Of a stretch of 5,140 nt of DNA, positions 4,467 to 5,140 are shown piece by piece. The first letter of the stretch is position 1. Every line of letters starts with the position of its first letter. The notes beneath the pieces were generated by a model, which was given only the letters and a program-made list of their open reading frames with translations, ran no database searches and was not told the DNA's origin. A program made the position numbers and the translations under genes. Source of the DNA: Rhodospirillales bacterium (GTDB taxonomy: Bacteria > Pseudomonadota > Alphaproteobacteria > Acetobacterales > Acetobacteraceae); NCBI GenBank assembly GCA_903644035.1, contig CAHJXG010000411.1, forward strand, positions 1 to 5,140. Direction: 5' to 3'.

Positions 4467-5140
4467 TCCCGCGCCCCTGTTGCAGTTCCGCGGCGTGAAC
4501 ACGCATTACGGCGACCTGCATGTGCTGAAGGACGTGAACTACACCATTGCGAAGGGCGAGATCGTGTCGCTCCTGGGCGGCAACGCCTGCGGCAAGTCCA
4601 CGACGATGAAGACGATCATGGGCGTGGTGCGGCCGACCACCGGCTCGGTGCTGTTCGAGGGCAAGCCCATCGAGCGCCTGTCCACCAGCGCCCGGGTCGC
4701 CCGCGGCATCGCCCCGGTGCTGGAGGCCCGCCGCCTGTTCCCGCGCATGACAGTGTTCGAGAACCTGGAGATGGGCGCCTACACGCGGGCGCGCGACGCC
4801 GGGTTCGATGAGGATTTGGAGCGGGTGTACGGGCTGTTCCCCCGGGTGAAGGAACGGCGGTTGCAGTTGGCTGGCACGCTGTCGGGCGGCGAGCAGCAGA
4901 TGGTCGCCATCGGCCGCGCCCTGATGGCCCGGCCGCGGCTGATCTGCATGGACGAGCCATCCATGGGCCTGTCGCCGCTGTTCGTGGAGCAGGTATTCGA
5001 CATCATCCAGGCGATCAACCGGCAGGGGACGACGATCTTCATGGTGGAGCAGAACGCGGCGATGGCGCTGCAGATCGCGCACCGGGCGTATGTGCTGCAG
5101 ACCGGGGTAGTGGTGCTGTCGGGGACGGCGGAGGAGCTGC
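4456..5140 (+). CDS. livF: Branched-chain amino acid-type ABC transporter ATPase LivF (3' end beyond window)
   Basis: 228 codons are visible; E. coli LivF has 237, so about ten residues are probably cut off by the window edge. This is the second cytoplasmic ATPase, pairing with the LivG domain of the fusion. Motifs in order are: aromatic A-loop Y18-G19; Walker A GGNACGKST (41-49); LEARRLFPRMTVFENLEMGAY (89-109), where LivF proteins usually have a VPEGR-type segment and E90 takes the Q-loop position; signature LSGGEQQ (142-148); Walker B LICMDEP with D166 and catalytic E167; D-loop MGLSP (170-174); and VEQN (197-200), where Q199 replaces the switch histidine, as is normal for LivF. The start is GTG 4456, overlapping the previous gene by 11 nt in another frame, consistent with translational coupling. 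Cysteine at position 45 in Walker A is a minor departure from the usual glycine. No frameshift is seen. Confidence 0.94.
   Translation, partial: MSPDPAPLLQFRGVNTHYGDLHVLKDVNYTIAKGEIVSLLGGNACGKSTTMKTIMGVVRPTTGSVLFEGKPIERLSTSARVARGIAPVLEARRLFPRMTVFENLEMGAYTRARDAGFDEDLERVYGLFPRVKERRLQLAGTLSGGEQQMVAIGRALMARPRLICMDEPSMGLSPLFVEQVFDIIQAINRQGTTIFMVEQNAAMALQIAHRAYVLQTGVVVLSGTAEEL

Noticed and set aside
2355..4502. 715-residue open frame on the - strand opposite the livM-livG fusion
   Set aside because: It has low-complexity His/Gln/Arg-rich translation with no domain and is fully overlapped by a gene with conserved motifs. It is a frame shadow.
4288..5082. 264-residue open frame on the - strand at the end of the window
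   Set aside because: It is opposite livF, whose Walker A, signature and Walker B motifs are unambiguous on the + strand. The antisense translation has no recognisable motif.
1..5140. CRISPR arrays, tRNA or rRNA genes, insertion sequences, attachment sites
   Set aside because: No spaced repeat array, cloverleaf-like segment, transposase motif or terminal inverted repeats were seen on either strand.

Overview
The window is GC-rich (by eye close to 70% G+C, with strong G/C preference at third codon positions). It carries one tightly packed operon on the + strand for a branched-chain/hydrophobic amino acid (HAAT, Liv-type) ABC transporter. Base composition, the alanine-rich twin-arginine-like signal peptide and the gene style suggest a GC-rich alphaproteobacterium, perhaps of the Acetobacteraceae/Rhodospirillales type. 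That placement is an inference, because no rRNA or other marker is present.

Layout: positions 1-163 hold no gene I can recognise. Positions 164-265 form a compact leader. It contains a sigma-54-like -24/-12 element (164-179), a very short arginine-rich open frame (207-236) with its own Shine-Dalgarno sequence, a GC hairpin (215-230), and a perfect 14-bp palindrome (237-250) that touches the livK ribosome binding site. Then follow livK (periplasmic substrate-binding protein, 266-1501), livH (permease, 1505-2434), a livM-livG fusion (permease joined to ATPase in one 672-residue chain, 2448-4466) and livF (second ATPase, 4456 to the window edge, probably lacking only about ten C-terminal residues). 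Gene order matches the classical livKHMGF arrangement. Spacings are 3 nt, 13 nt and an 11-nt overlap, so a single mRNA with translational coupling is likely.

How the parts work together: LivK captures the ligand in the periplasm and delivers it to the LivH/LivM membrane heterodimer, while the LivG domain and LivF hydrolyse ATP on the cytoplasmic face. Fusion of LivM to LivG fixes one ATPase to one membrane half. The substrate cannot be read with certainty. The amino-acid backbone contacts of the binding protein look partly conserved, but aromatic pocket residues of the E. coli leucine/isoleucine/valine-binding protein appear to be missing.

I see no evidence of a wholly new system. The coding content is an ordinary amino-acid-type importer. 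The less ordinary points are the permease-ATPase fusion, the possible sigma-54 control, and the candidate arginine-codon leader with two RNA hairpins ahead of livK.
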